64,000 nucleotides of DNA, taken from the NCBI GenBank assembly GCA_016875915.1, contig VGOM01000004.1, forward strand, positions 1 through 64,000, written 5' to 3'. This document shows, piece by piece, positions 31,964 to 40,793 of this stretch. Within the stretch, counting starts at the first letter, position 1, and each line of letters begins with the position of its first letter. The notes below the pieces were generated by a model. That model worked only from the letters and a program-made list of their open reading frames with translations. It ran no database searches and was not told the origin of the DNA. The stretch comes from Chloroflexota bacterium (GTDB lineage Bacteria; Chloroflexota; Dehalococcoidia; UBA2247; RBG-13-53-26). The translations under genes were made by a program, and so were the position numbers.

Positions 31964-32536
31964 TCAACAGGGCGGCGACAGATTCAGGAAGTTGCTCAGC
32001 AGCTTGTGGCCGGCGCTGGTCAGGATCGACTCGGGATGAAACTGAACGCCCTCCACGATGCAGTCCCTGTGCCGCACCGCCATGATCTCTCCGCCGTCTG
32101 TCCTGGCGGAGACCTCCAGACAGGAGGGTACGGTATCCGTCTTGATGCCCAGCGAGTGGTAGCGGCCCGCCTCGATAGGGCTGGGCAGGTCCCGGAAGAT
32201 GGTCCGGCCGTCGTGGTGGATCAGGGAGGTCTTGCCGTGCATGGGATGGTAGCGGGTGATGGTGCCGCCGTACACGTGGCCGATGCACTGGTGCCCCAGG
32301 CAGACCCCCAGTATGGGGATGCGTCCGGCGAAACGGGAGATCACCTCGTTGGAGATGCCGGCGTCCAGGGGCGTGCCCGGTCCCGGCGAGATGACGATGT
32401 GGGTCGGTGACAGGCCCTCGATGTCTTCCAGGGCGACGCGGTTGTTGCGGTGGACGACGGAGTCCCAGCCCAGCTCGCCCAGGTACTGGGCCAGGTTGTA
32501 CACGAAGGAATCGTAGTTGTCGATGATCAGGATCAT
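31964..32536 (-). CDS. pabA: glutamine amidotransferase of aminodeoxychorismate/anthranilate synthase
   Basis: MILIIDNYDSFVYNLAQYL, ILGVCLGHQCIGHVYGG, VQFHPESILT. Confidence 0.94.
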   Translation of the reverse strand: MILIIDNYDSFVYNLAQYLGELGWDSVVHRNNRVALEDIEGLSPTHIVISPGPGTPLDAGISNEVISRFAGRIPILGVCLGHQCIGHVYGGTITRYHPMHGKTSLIHHDGRTIFRDLPSPIEAGRYHSLGIKTDTVPSCLEVSARTDGGEIMAVRHRDCIVEGVQFHPESILTSAGHKLLSNFLNLSPPC

Positions 32537-33993
32537 CCGGCCACCGCCAGCTCAGGGGACAGCCCCAGGGCCTGAAAGAGGGCCCTGGCCTTGTCCAGGG
32601 TCTCCTGGTACTCGGCGTCCGGGTCGGAATCGTAGGTCACCGCCCCGCCCACCTGGAGGAAGGCCCGGCCGTTCCTCACCAGTATGGTCCGGATGACGAT
32701 GTTCAGGTCCATGGTGTCGCCGAAGCCCAGGTAGCCGATGGAACCGGTATAGATGCTCCTCCGGGTGGGCTCCAGCTCGTCGATGATCTCCATGGCACGG
32801 ACCTTGGGCGCCCCGGTGATCGAGCCTCCGGGGAAACTGGCCTTGAGCAGATCGATGCGGTTCTTCTCCGGGCGCAGTCTGCCTTCCACGCAGGAAGTGA
32901 GCTGGAATACTGTAGCATACTTCTCCAGCGTCCACAATTCCCGCACCCTCACCGTGCCGGAGCGGCAGACCCGGCCCAGGTCGTTTCGCTCCAGGTCCAC
33001 GATCATCACATTCTCTGCTCTGTCCTTGGCGCTTGTCTGCAGCTCCCGGGCCAGGGCTTCATCCTGGGCGGGTGACTTGCCCCGGGGGCGGGTGCCCTTC
33101 ATGGGACGGGTTTCCACCAGGCCGCCATTGACCTTGAGGAACCTCTCTGGCGAGGCGCAGACCACGGTCACATCGTCGAGGTTGAGGTAGGCCGCGAAGG
33201 GGGCCGGATTGATCCCCTTGAGCCGCTGGTACAGCTCGTAGGGGGGCAGGGGCAGATCGGCGTCGAAGCGCTGGGACAGGTTGACCTGGAAGATGTCTCC
33301 CCTGGCGATGTACTCCCTGGCCGCCTCCACGGCCCTGAGGTAGTCGCCGCGGCTGAAGTTGGAGCGCAGCCTTATCTCCGGCCTGCCCTGGCTGCCGCCG
33401 GACGCGGGGTCGGCGGGAGACGGCGGTGACCGAAGGGGTGGGCCATGGGCGGACAGCAGCCGTTCCCTGGTCTCCTTCAGCCGGCGGTGGGCCCGTGCCA
33501 GCCTCTTCTCCTCGTCCTGCTCCGGGAAGCCGGTGGAGGCGATGTAGGCCCGGTTCTCCAGGTGATCGAAGGTGACCGCCAGATCGTAGAGGGCCATGCA
33601 GCATTCCGGCAGTGACAGGTCGTCCACGGCGGTGCGGGGCAGCTTCTCGATCAGATTGCAGAGGTCATAGCTGAGATAGCCCACCGCCCCGCCGGGGAAG
33701 GGCGTGGGGCACGGTCCGGGCTCAAGCTCGTAGCGGCGCAGCAGTGCGTCCAGGGTGTCGAAGGGGCTGGCCGCGGTCAACCGCTCGCCGCCGGGGCCGG
33801 TGATGCTCAGCCGGCTGTCGTGGCTCTTCAGGACCAGGAAGGGATTGCTGCCCATGAAGGAGTAGCGGCCCAGGTTCATCTCGTTCATGCCGCTGTCCAG
33901 GAAGAAGCTGAACGGCTCCTGGCGGAAGACCTCGAAGGGGCGGGTGGCGCCGACGGGGATATGGATCTCCTCGATGAGAGGGTAGCGTCTCAA
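32533..33993 (-). CDS. pabB: aminodeoxychorismate synthase component I
   Basis: ETRPMKGTRPRG carries the PabB-type Lys (PIKGT) rather than TrpE PIAGT; SFFLDS in place of the TrpE LLES. TTG start at 33993, 4 nt after the AOR stop. Confidence 0.88.
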   Translation of the reverse strand: MRRYPLIEEIHIPVGATRPFEVFRQEPFSFFLDSGMNEMNLGRYSFMGSNPFLVLKSHDSRLSITGPGGERLTAASPFDTLDALLRRYELEPGPCPTPFPGGAVGYLSYDLCNLIEKLPRTAVDDLSLPECCMALYDLAVTFDHLENRAYIASTGFPEQDEEKRLARAHRRLKETRERLLSAHGPPLRSPPSPADPASGGSQGRPEIRLRSNFSRGDYLRAVEAAREYIARGDIFQVNLSQRFDADLPLPPYELYQRLKGINPAPFAAYLNLDDVTVVCASPERFLKVNGGLVETRPMKGTRPRGKSPAQDEALARELQTSAKDRAENVMIVDLERNDLGRVCRSGTVRVRELWTLEKYATVFQLTSCVEGRLRPEKNRIDLLKASFPGGSITGAPKVRAMEIIDELEPTRRSIYTGSIGYLGFGDTMDLNIVIRTILVRNGRAFLQVGGAVTYDSDPDAEYQETLDKARALFQALGLSPELAVAG

Positions 33994-33997
33994 GCGG

Positions 33998-35920
33998 TCA
34001 GTCCCTCTGTCCCTTCGCCCCGGCCAGAAGTCCCCGCGTGCCCAGTTCGGCGGCGATGTCCCCCAGCCCCAGCTCCTCCAGCCTGGCCGCCGTCGGCAGG
34101 CCGGTGGCTGCATCCCAGCCCCGCAGCTGGTAGTACTCGTCCTTGGTCCTCTCGAATCCGGCCCGGTCCACCACCGTGCCCTTTCGAGAGATCAGCTTCC
34201 CCGCCTTGCCGGGCACCAGGCACTGCGCGTTGGTGGAGTTGGTCTTCAGGGGCCGGACGTGCCATTCGGCGGGCAGCTGGTCGTCCTCCCTGCCCCGGTG
34301 CCCTTCCTTGATCAGGATGGCCCTCTGCAGGTTGAGGACCCTCTCCCCCATCCGGTAGAGACCCTCTTCGTCAACCTCATCCCCGGTGACTGCGGAGAGG
34401 ATCTGGCTCTCCAGGGAGGGATCGCCGGTGTGGCCGGGGGAATCCTTGACCGTCAGGGCAGGCCACATCCAGTCGCACAGGATGAGGCATTCCTTGGCAT
34501 ATTCCCGGTCCTGGATTCTCCGCGCGGCCAGCGCCTTGCCCTTCCAGGTGGTGAAGTCGGCGGCCATCTCGCCCCCCCAGAACCTCCTGGCGATGCTCCG
34601 GAGCACCGGTGTGGATACATAGGCCCCGTCGACGCCCTTGATCCAGCTGACCCACTGGGCCAGGGGCAGGCCCACTTCGTGGAGCTGCTGTATGGGCTCC
34701 CGGGGCTCGGTGGCCCAGAGCAAGGCCGTGGTGATGTACAGTCTGGGGTCGTAGGGATCGATGTGTCTGATATGTGATTCCGCCTCAGGGCCCATGGAGG
34801 CGGCGGCCATGATCATGCCCCGGGCCAGGACATCGCCGAAGCCCTGCCGGAGAGAGATCATCTTCACCAGCGCTTCGATGAACTCCAGGCTGCCGATGCT
34901 GGACAGGGGCAGGCCCGTGCCGGCGTCGGTGAGCATGCCCGCCCTGCGGCCTCTGTTCAGCCAGCCGATCATGGCATCGACGGCCCAGGTGTCCAGTCCG
35001 AAGTCGTCGCAGAGCTTGTTGGCCTGGAAGGGCACCTCGTTCTTGCCGCCGTGGTGCTTGTAGGCCCAGGGTTGATAGAACAGGGCGGACTGGCACATGA
35101 ACTTGCCCTTCAACCCGCTCTCCGCCGAATACGTGGCCCTGAGGCAGTTGCCGATGCAGCCGTAGCAGGGGTCCTTCTTCATCCGTGGCCCGGCCACGCG
35201 GAAGTCCGTGCCCCAGGCCACGAACGCCCCCCTCTCCATGCCCCGGAAGCGCCGGGTCAGCTCCGCCAGTCTCTCTGGCTGAGCTACCCTGACCCCCTTC
35301 CCCGCAGCCCTGACGGCGACGGCCTTCAGCTTCTTCGAGCCCATGACCGCCCCCAGCCCGGCGGAGCCGCTGGCGTCGTTGTCGGCCAGTATGCTGGACA
35401 GGGCCACCAAATTCTCGCCGGCGGGCCCGATGGTGACCACCCTGACGCTGCTGCCCAGCCGTTCCTTGATCAGCCCCCTGGTCTCGATGGCCCCCTTGCC
35501 CCACAGCGCGGAGGCGTCCTGCAGTTCCACCGATCCGTCGTTGATGAACAGGCAGACCGGCTTCTCGGACTGGCCCAGAACCACCAGGGCGTCGTAGCCC
35601 GCGAACTTCAGCTCCGCCCCCCAGCGTCCTCCCAGATTGGAGTAGCAGAACCGCGGCGGGTCTGACAGTGGCGACTTGGCGCAGATGGTCCATCTGGAGC
35701 CGCCCAGAACGGGAATCCCGGCCAGCGGCCCGGTGGCGAAGATCAGGATGTTGGCCTCGTCGAAGGCGCCGGCCTGGGGCGGCACCGTATCCCAGTAGGC
35801 CCGGGCGGCGATGCCCCGGCCGCCCAGGAAGGCGGCGTAGTCGGAGGTGGGGATCACCCGGCTGTCGCCTGAGGACAGATCGACCGCAAGGATTCTGCCG
35901 GCGTAGCCGAAGTCGGACAT
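33998..35920 (-). CDS. aldehyde ferredoxin oxidoreductase (tungsten AOR family)
   Basis: MSDFGYAGRILAVDLSSGD, GSRWTICAKSPLSD, CYGCIGNCLR [4Fe-4S] motif, GLGAVMGSKKLKAVAV. Confidence 0.93.
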   Translation of the reverse strand: MSDFGYAGRILAVDLSSGDSRVIPTSDYAAFLGGRGIAARAYWDTVPPQAGAFDEANILIFATGPLAGIPVLGGSRWTICAKSPLSDPPRFCYSNLGGRWGAELKFAGYDALVVLGQSEKPVCLFINDGSVELQDASALWGKGAIETRGLIKERLGSSVRVVTIGPAGENLVALSSILADNDASGSAGLGAVMGSKKLKAVAVRAAGKGVRVAQPERLAELTRRFRGMERGAFVAWGTDFRVAGPRMKKDPCYGCIGNCLRATYSAESGLKGKFMCQSALFYQPWAYKHHGGKNEVPFQANKLCDDFGLDTWAVDAMIGWLNRGRRAGMLTDAGTGLPLSSIGSLEFIEALVKMISLRQGFGDVLARGMIMAAASMGPEAESHIRHIDPYDPRLYITTALLWATEPREPIQQLHEVGLPLAQWVSWIKGVDGAYVSTPVLRSIARRFWGGEMAADFTTWKGKALAARRIQDREYAKECLILCDWMWPALTVKDSPGHTGDPSLESQILSAVTGDEVDEEGLYRMGERVLNLQRAILIKEGHRGREDDQLPAEWHVRPLKTNSTNAQCLVPGKAGKLISRKGTVVDRAGFERTKDEYYQLRGWDAATGLPTAARLEELGLGDIAAELGTRGLLAGAKGQRD

Positions 35921-36257
35921 CGTACCGCCTGGATGATGCGCCCTGACGCTGCCAAACGGGTCGCGGGTCAGCACTGTCAGGATACCATATTCAGCCGGAT
36001 TCAGGGATTGTGGCCGTGCCTGAGTGGTTGCTGCCCCTGGGTGAAGCATGACGTACTGGCGGCGCAGGCGCATGTTGACTATTTCCCAGTCTCCAACTAT
36101 CATGCGCAGTGCCATCTGCAGCGCAGTGTGGCCGCAGCACCGAGATACGCGACCATCGGGCCCGTACCCGCGCATCTGGCCAACCGCGGAGAGCCTACAC
36201 ACCGCCTTTGACAATCAGGAGCGGCCCTAGCCGCATCTTCCAGAGGGAGGTGCCAAT

Positions 36258-37478
36258 GTGGCAGAGCAACCCGAAGGTGCTTTGAGCGTGTACCGCGTCC
36301 TGGATCTGGCTGATATCAAGGGGGCATACTGCACCAGGCTGCTAGCAGACCAGGGTGCTGAGGTCATCAAGGTCGAGAGGCCGGAAGGTGGGTCACCGAC
36401 CCGGAGCATTCCACCGTTTGCCGGTGATGAGCCTCACGTTGAGCGGAGTCTTCAGTTCCTCTACCGCGACGCCAACAAGTTTGGGATAACCCTGGACTTG
36501 GAGCCGCCGGATGGAAGACACCTTCTCAAGAAACTGGTGGAGACTGCAGACGTCCTGGTGGAAACCTATCCACCGGGCTATATGGAGAGCCTGGGGCTTC
36601 ATTACGAAGCGCTCAAGGAAGTGAACCCCGGCCTTGTCATGGCTAGCATCACAGATTTCGGCCAGACCGGCCCGTACCGGGACTGGAAGGGTTCCAGTAT
36701 GGTTCATTGCGCCCTGAGCACCACCATGATCAGCAGTGGCTACTCTGACGGAGCACCTATCAACCTGCCAGGCATGCCGTCCTACGACGCGGCTTCGCTG
36801 ATAGCTGCTACCTCCATAATGGCGGCACTCTACCAGAGAGCCACCACAGGCTCGGGTCAATACTGTGACATCTCGGTGCACGAATGCTCGCGCCTTGGCC
36901 TCTACCCCTGGATGGTCCCAATCTACTCGTATGGCCTGAATCCTGGCAGTCCACCCCCTCCGCCAGAAGGGCGACTGGGAGCTGCCATCTACCCCGTGTA
37001 TCCCTGCAAAGATGGCTTCGTTCGGATAGTGGCTATCACCCCACCTCAATGGAAGGCCCTGGTTCGGGTGCTCGGCGAGCCCGAAGTGCTGCGCCTGCCC
37101 GCGTGGCAGGAGTTCATGTACCGGATTGCCAATGCCGCCGATCTCTATGCTCTCATGCTGGAATTCACCACCAAATACACCATGGCTGAGCTCTTCGAGG
37201 CGGGGGACCGGGAGGGTGTGCCCATTGCGCCCATCTATAGCCTGGACGATTTTGCCAACAGCTCCAACGCCAAGGCCAGAGGATTCTTCGTCGAAATGGA
37301 CCATCCGGTGGTGGGCAAATTTGCCTGTCCCGGGCCGCCCTATAAGTGGACGGGCACATCCTGCAGTGTCCGCCGCCCTGCACCGTGCCTCGGCGAGCAC
37401 AATGAGAGAGTGTACTGCCAGGAAATGGGGTTGACGAAAGATGATATGGCAGCCCTGAGATTGGCCGGGATCATCTAG
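36258..37478 (+). CDS. CaiB/BaiF (class III) CoA-transferase, subunit/paralog 1
   Basis: VLDLADIKGAYCTRLLADQGAEVIKVERPEGG, DLEPPDGRHLLKKLVETADVLVETYPPGYMESLGL. GTG start with GGGAGG upstream. Confidence 0.92.
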   Translation: MAEQPEGALSVYRVLDLADIKGAYCTRLLADQGAEVIKVERPEGGSPTRSIPPFAGDEPHVERSLQFLYRDANKFGITLDLEPPDGRHLLKKLVETADVLVETYPPGYMESLGLHYEALKEVNPGLVMASITDFGQTGPYRDWKGSSMVHCALSTTMISSGYSDGAPINLPGMPSYDAASLIAATSIMAALYQRATTGSGQYCDISVHECSRLGLYPWMVPIYSYGLNPGSPPPPPEGRLGAAIYPVYPCKDGFVRIVAITPPQWKALVRVLGEPEVLRLPAWQEFMYRIANAADLYALMLEFTTKYTMAELFEAGDREGVPIAPIYSLDDFANSSNAKARGFFVEMDHPVVGKFACPGPPYKWTGTSCSVRRPAPCLGEHNERVYCQEMGLTKDDMAALRLAGII

Positions 37479-37491
37479 CGAGGAGGTCGGG

Positions 37492-38703
37492 ATGGCGAGT
37501 GCTCCGCTGGAAGGAATACGAGTCATAAGCTTCGGCACCGGGGCAGTAATCCCTGAATGGGGCAAGGCTCTGGGAGAGCTTGGTGCTGATGTGATCAAGA
37601 TCGAATCGAGGGAGAACCCCGATTTCGTGAGAACCATCGGGCCGGATATGAACAACATCCACGGCTTCAATGAGTCAAACCGGAGCCAGAGAAGCTTCGG
37701 GGTGAACCTCAAGAAGGAGAAGGGGAAGGAGCTTGTCAGGAGACTGATCAAGACAGCCGACATCGTGGGAGAGAACTTTCGCGGCGGCGCCGTGCGAAGC
37801 TTGGGCTTCGACTATGAAGATGTCCGCAAGACCAAGCCTGACATTATTTACATTAGCAGCCAGGGTTTTGGCCAGGGCACCCCATACACGAACTATCAAG
37901 CCTACGGTCCCATGCTGGCGGCTGCCTCCGGAGTGCTCTCTCTGTGGGCACAACCCACTGATCCCTACCCTGTGGGAGCCAACGTACCCCTCCCCGATCA
38001 CATGGCCAGCAAACAGGCGGTGTTTGCAGTTCTCGTGGCTCTCGACTATCGGCGTCGTACCGGCAAGGGGCAGTTCATCGATCTCTGCCAGGTTGAGGTA
38101 GCGGCCTGCATTATTGGCGAGTATTATCTGGACTACAGCATAAACCACCGGGTCGCCGCGAAGGTAGGCAACCGAAACCCCTTTGCCGCTCCATACAATG
38201 CCTATCGCTGCAGGGGTCAAGACCAATGGTGTGTCATAAGCGTGCTCACGAATGATGAATGGATGAGGTTCTGCGACGCAGTTGGGAACCCCGATTGGAC
38301 GAGGGATCCGAGATTCGCCGACACGGTGAGTCGCCTGAGAAATGTGGATGATCTAGACAAGCTCGTAGAGACATGGACGATCGAACACGAGCCGAGGGAA
38401 GTGATGAACACTCTGCAGGCTGCCGGGGTTGCCGCTGGAATGGCTCAGCGCGCTGCGGACACCATAGACGACCCCCACACAAAGGAGACGAAGGCACTGG
38501 TTGAACTTGATCATCCTGTGGCTGGCAGAAGGCTCTACACCAACGTGCCCTATAGGTTGTCCAATGCCACGCTTCCTCCCAGCCGGCGCGCGCCTCTTCT
38601 GGGGGAACACACTGACGAGATATGCCGCGAGTTGCTGGGAATGTCACCGGAGGAGATCCGGAAGCTGACAGAGGAAGGTGTCCTTGACGCCCCGTCCAGG
38701 TAA
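37492..38703 (+). CDS. CaiB/BaiF (class III) CoA-transferase, subunit/paralog 2
   Basis: LGADVIKIESRENPDFVRTIGP, KGKELVRRLIKTADIVGENFRGGAVRSLGFDYEDV, PLPDHMASKQAVFAVLVALDYR. Confidence 0.92.
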   Translation: MASAPLEGIRVISFGTGAVIPEWGKALGELGADVIKIESRENPDFVRTIGPDMNNIHGFNESNRSQRSFGVNLKKEKGKELVRRLIKTADIVGENFRGGAVRSLGFDYEDVRKTKPDIIYISSQGFGQGTPYTNYQAYGPMLAAASGVLSLWAQPTDPYPVGANVPLPDHMASKQAVFAVLVALDYRRRTGKGQFIDLCQVEVAACIIGEYYLDYSINHRVAAKVGNRNPFAAPYNAYRCRGQDQWCVISVLTNDEWMRFCDAVGNPDWTRDPRFADTVSRLRNVDDLDKLVETWTIEHEPREVMNTLQAAGVAAGMAQRAADTIDDPHTKETKALVELDHPVAGRRLYTNVPYRLSNATLPPSRRAPLLGEHTDEICRELLGMSPEEIRKLTEEGVLDAPSR

Positions 38704-38844
38704 CAGGCTGGTGTCCAGGCCTCATGCATTGGTGACACGCCCTACCACACGACGCACTGTGGAGGTGCAGCGACACCTGCCCCGGGTGTCAGGCGCGAGG
38801 GCTGCGGACAAGCCGCCTCTTGATCTGCACTCAGGAGAGTGAAC

Positions 38845-39687
38845 ATGGAGAAGAATGGAATCATTGCGCTGGTCAACAAATCGCCGGAGTTTGTGGACAA
38901 ACACGATCGAGCGGGATGGCTGGACCTGTTCTCATCGAATGCCGTCGTAGAGGACCCGGTGGGAGCTGGCCCTAACCGCAAGGGCAAGGACATACGCAAT
39001 GGGAAGGACGCCCTCGGACGTTTCTACGACATCTTCATCGGCCCCAACAAGATCAAACTCGATGTGCATCAGGACATCGTCGTCGCCAACGAGATGGTTC
39101 GAGAGGTCTCGATACATACCACTCTGCCCAACGGGGCCATCACCATAGTGCACTCCTATTTGGACTACAAGATAGTCGAGGAGAATGGGCAGCTCAAGAT
39201 CGACATGCTGCGCGCGCACTGGGATCTCGGTAGGAATGCCCTGGCGATGGTCCAGAACAGCGGCTTGAAAGGCATCATCGGCTCGACAGTCCAGTTTGGC
39301 GCCATAGTCAAGGCGCAGGGAGTAGGGCGGACTATCGAGTACGTGGGAGCCATGTACAAGGGCATCCGCAAGAAGGGGATGAAGGCCGCCGATGCCTTCG
39401 CCGCCGCGGTCAACGCCAGTGACGAGGGCGTTCTTGCGCGACTATTCGAGACCGGTGCTGCTGTCCACTTCCCTGTGGGCACGGAGCCAACATCTCCGGT
39501 CGATTTCCTCAGGGGGGCGGGCAGGGATGTGAAGCTGGAATTCGAAGGATTGAGATCAGGTGGCTGGTTCACCTCCAGCGCCTTCAGCGCCAGGGAGGCT
39601 GTAACGGACACGCACGGCGCAGTCTTCTTTGAGTTCAGCCCGAAGAGCCGGAAGATGGTCAACGTCCGGTTCTTCTGGAATCGGTAG
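38845..39687 (+). CDS. NTF2/SnoaL-like fold protein, probably two tandem domains
   Basis: ALVNKSPEFVDKHDRAGWLDLFSSNAVVEDPVG... and a second AFAAAVNASDEGVLARLFETGAAVHFPVG repeat of the fold. AGGAGAG RBS. Confidence 0.65.
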   Translation: MEKNGIIALVNKSPEFVDKHDRAGWLDLFSSNAVVEDPVGAGPNRKGKDIRNGKDALGRFYDIFIGPNKIKLDVHQDIVVANEMVREVSIHTTLPNGAITIVHSYLDYKIVEENGQLKIDMLRAHWDLGRNALAMVQNSGLKGIIGSTVQFGAIVKAQGVGRTIEYVGAMYKGIRKKGMKAADAFAAAVNASDEGVLARLFETGAAVHFPVGTEPTSPVDFLRGAGRDVKLEFEGLRSGGWFTSSAFSAREAVTDTHGAVFFEFSPKSRKMVNVRFFWNR

Positions 39688-39775
39688 GCTTCGTCCTTCG
39701 TCGACGAAACGGCCACGGACTCGGGGAACTCCGGCCTTGCTCTCACACGGTGACACCCTCAAGGGCACCACCTAT

Positions 39776-40705
39776 CTACCTGCCCACATCTGCCCTGATG
39801 CCATGAGATTCGACCAGTCTCTTCAGTGCCCCAATCCGCTCGTCGCTGACAGCGGGAATGCCTTTCCAGGGATACACCTTCCCGGTAGCCGCATACTTCG
39901 GCTCCCCGAACTTGTGGTACGGCAGGAGCGAGATCTTCTCCACCCGAGGTTCGAGGGCATGAACGAGCCTGCATAGCTGCTCCAGCTCACCCTCGGTGTC
40001 ACTGAATTGGGGAATCAGCGCATGTCGTATCCACACTTTGAGGCCTGGCTTGGCCACCGTCTTTCGCAGGTTCTCCAGAATCCGGTCATTCGGCACCCCG
40101 GTAGCTTCCTCGTGTCTGACTGAATCTGGGTGCTTGATGTCATACAGCACCAGGTCAACGTGGTCCAGTACCTTGTCCAGGGTTTCCCAGTCAGCATAGC
40201 CAGAGGTATCCAGGGCAGTATGGAAGCCTCTTCTCCTGGCCTCCCGGAGCAGTTCTAGGGCAAACTGCCACTGCACCAGAGGTTCGCCCCCGGAAACGGT
40301 CATCCCTCCCTCAGTGCGCCCATAGAAACTCGCGTCTCTCGCCACCGTGTCCATCACTTGGGCGACAGTCATGTATTCGCCGGCACGCCCTATGGCCCCA
40401 GATGGGCATGCCTCGGCGCATCTCATGCATTCGTTGCATTGCTCCCACAGGATAGTACGGGCATTCCCTGCTATGGCGATGGCCTCGCGTGAGCACGCTT
40501 CGATGCATCTGCCGCACCTGATGCACTTCGCGTCCCGGGTGATTATCTCGGGGCTTGGTCTCGTGGACTCTGGGTTGCTGCACCACCCGCAACGGAGGGG
40601 GCAACCCTTGAGGAATACCGTAGTCCTTATCCCCGGGCCATCATGAATCGAAAAGCGTTGGATGTTGAAGACAACACCCCTCGCTTCGGCGGTGTCGTAA
40701 GGCAT
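39776..40705 (-). CDS. glycyl-radical enzyme activating protein (radical SAM, PflA family)
   Basis: FSIHDGPGIRTTVFLKGCPLRCGWCSNPES (CxxxCxxC) plus two ferredoxin-like clusters CIRCGRCIEAC and CNECMRCAEAC; GGMTVSGGEPL. Confidence 0.95.
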   Translation of the reverse strand: MPYDTAEARGVVFNIQRFSIHDGPGIRTTVFLKGCPLRCGWCSNPESTRPSPEIITRDAKCIRCGRCIEACSREAIAIAGNARTILWEQCNECMRCAEACPSGAIGRAGEYMTVAQVMDTVARDASFYGRTEGGMTVSGGEPLVQWQFALELLREARRRGFHTALDTSGYADWETLDKVLDHVDLVLYDIKHPDSVRHEEATGVPNDRILENLRKTVAKPGLKVWIRHALIPQFSDTEGELEQLCRLVHALEPRVEKISLLPYHKFGEPKYAATGKVYPWKGIPAVSDERIGALKRLVESHGIRADVGR

Positions 40706-40724
40706 AGCCCCAGCTATGGGTTGA

Positions 40725-40755
40725 GAAAGGGATTCCCGTCTTCGGAATCCCTTTC
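40725..40755 (-). promoter_or_regulatory. intercistronic hairpin between GRE and activase genes
   Basis: GAAAGGGATTCC-CGTCTTC-GGAATCCCTTTC, 12-bp perfect stem in the 88-nt gap. Confidence 0.7.
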
Positions 40756-40793
40756 CCCGATCGCCCCGGCCAGGCTCAACTTCTGGAAACGGA

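Noticed and set aside
36393-37763. 456-aa minus-strand ORF opposite the first CoA-transferase
   Set aside because: Overlaps conserved CaiB/BaiF genes in antisense; no recognisable motif.
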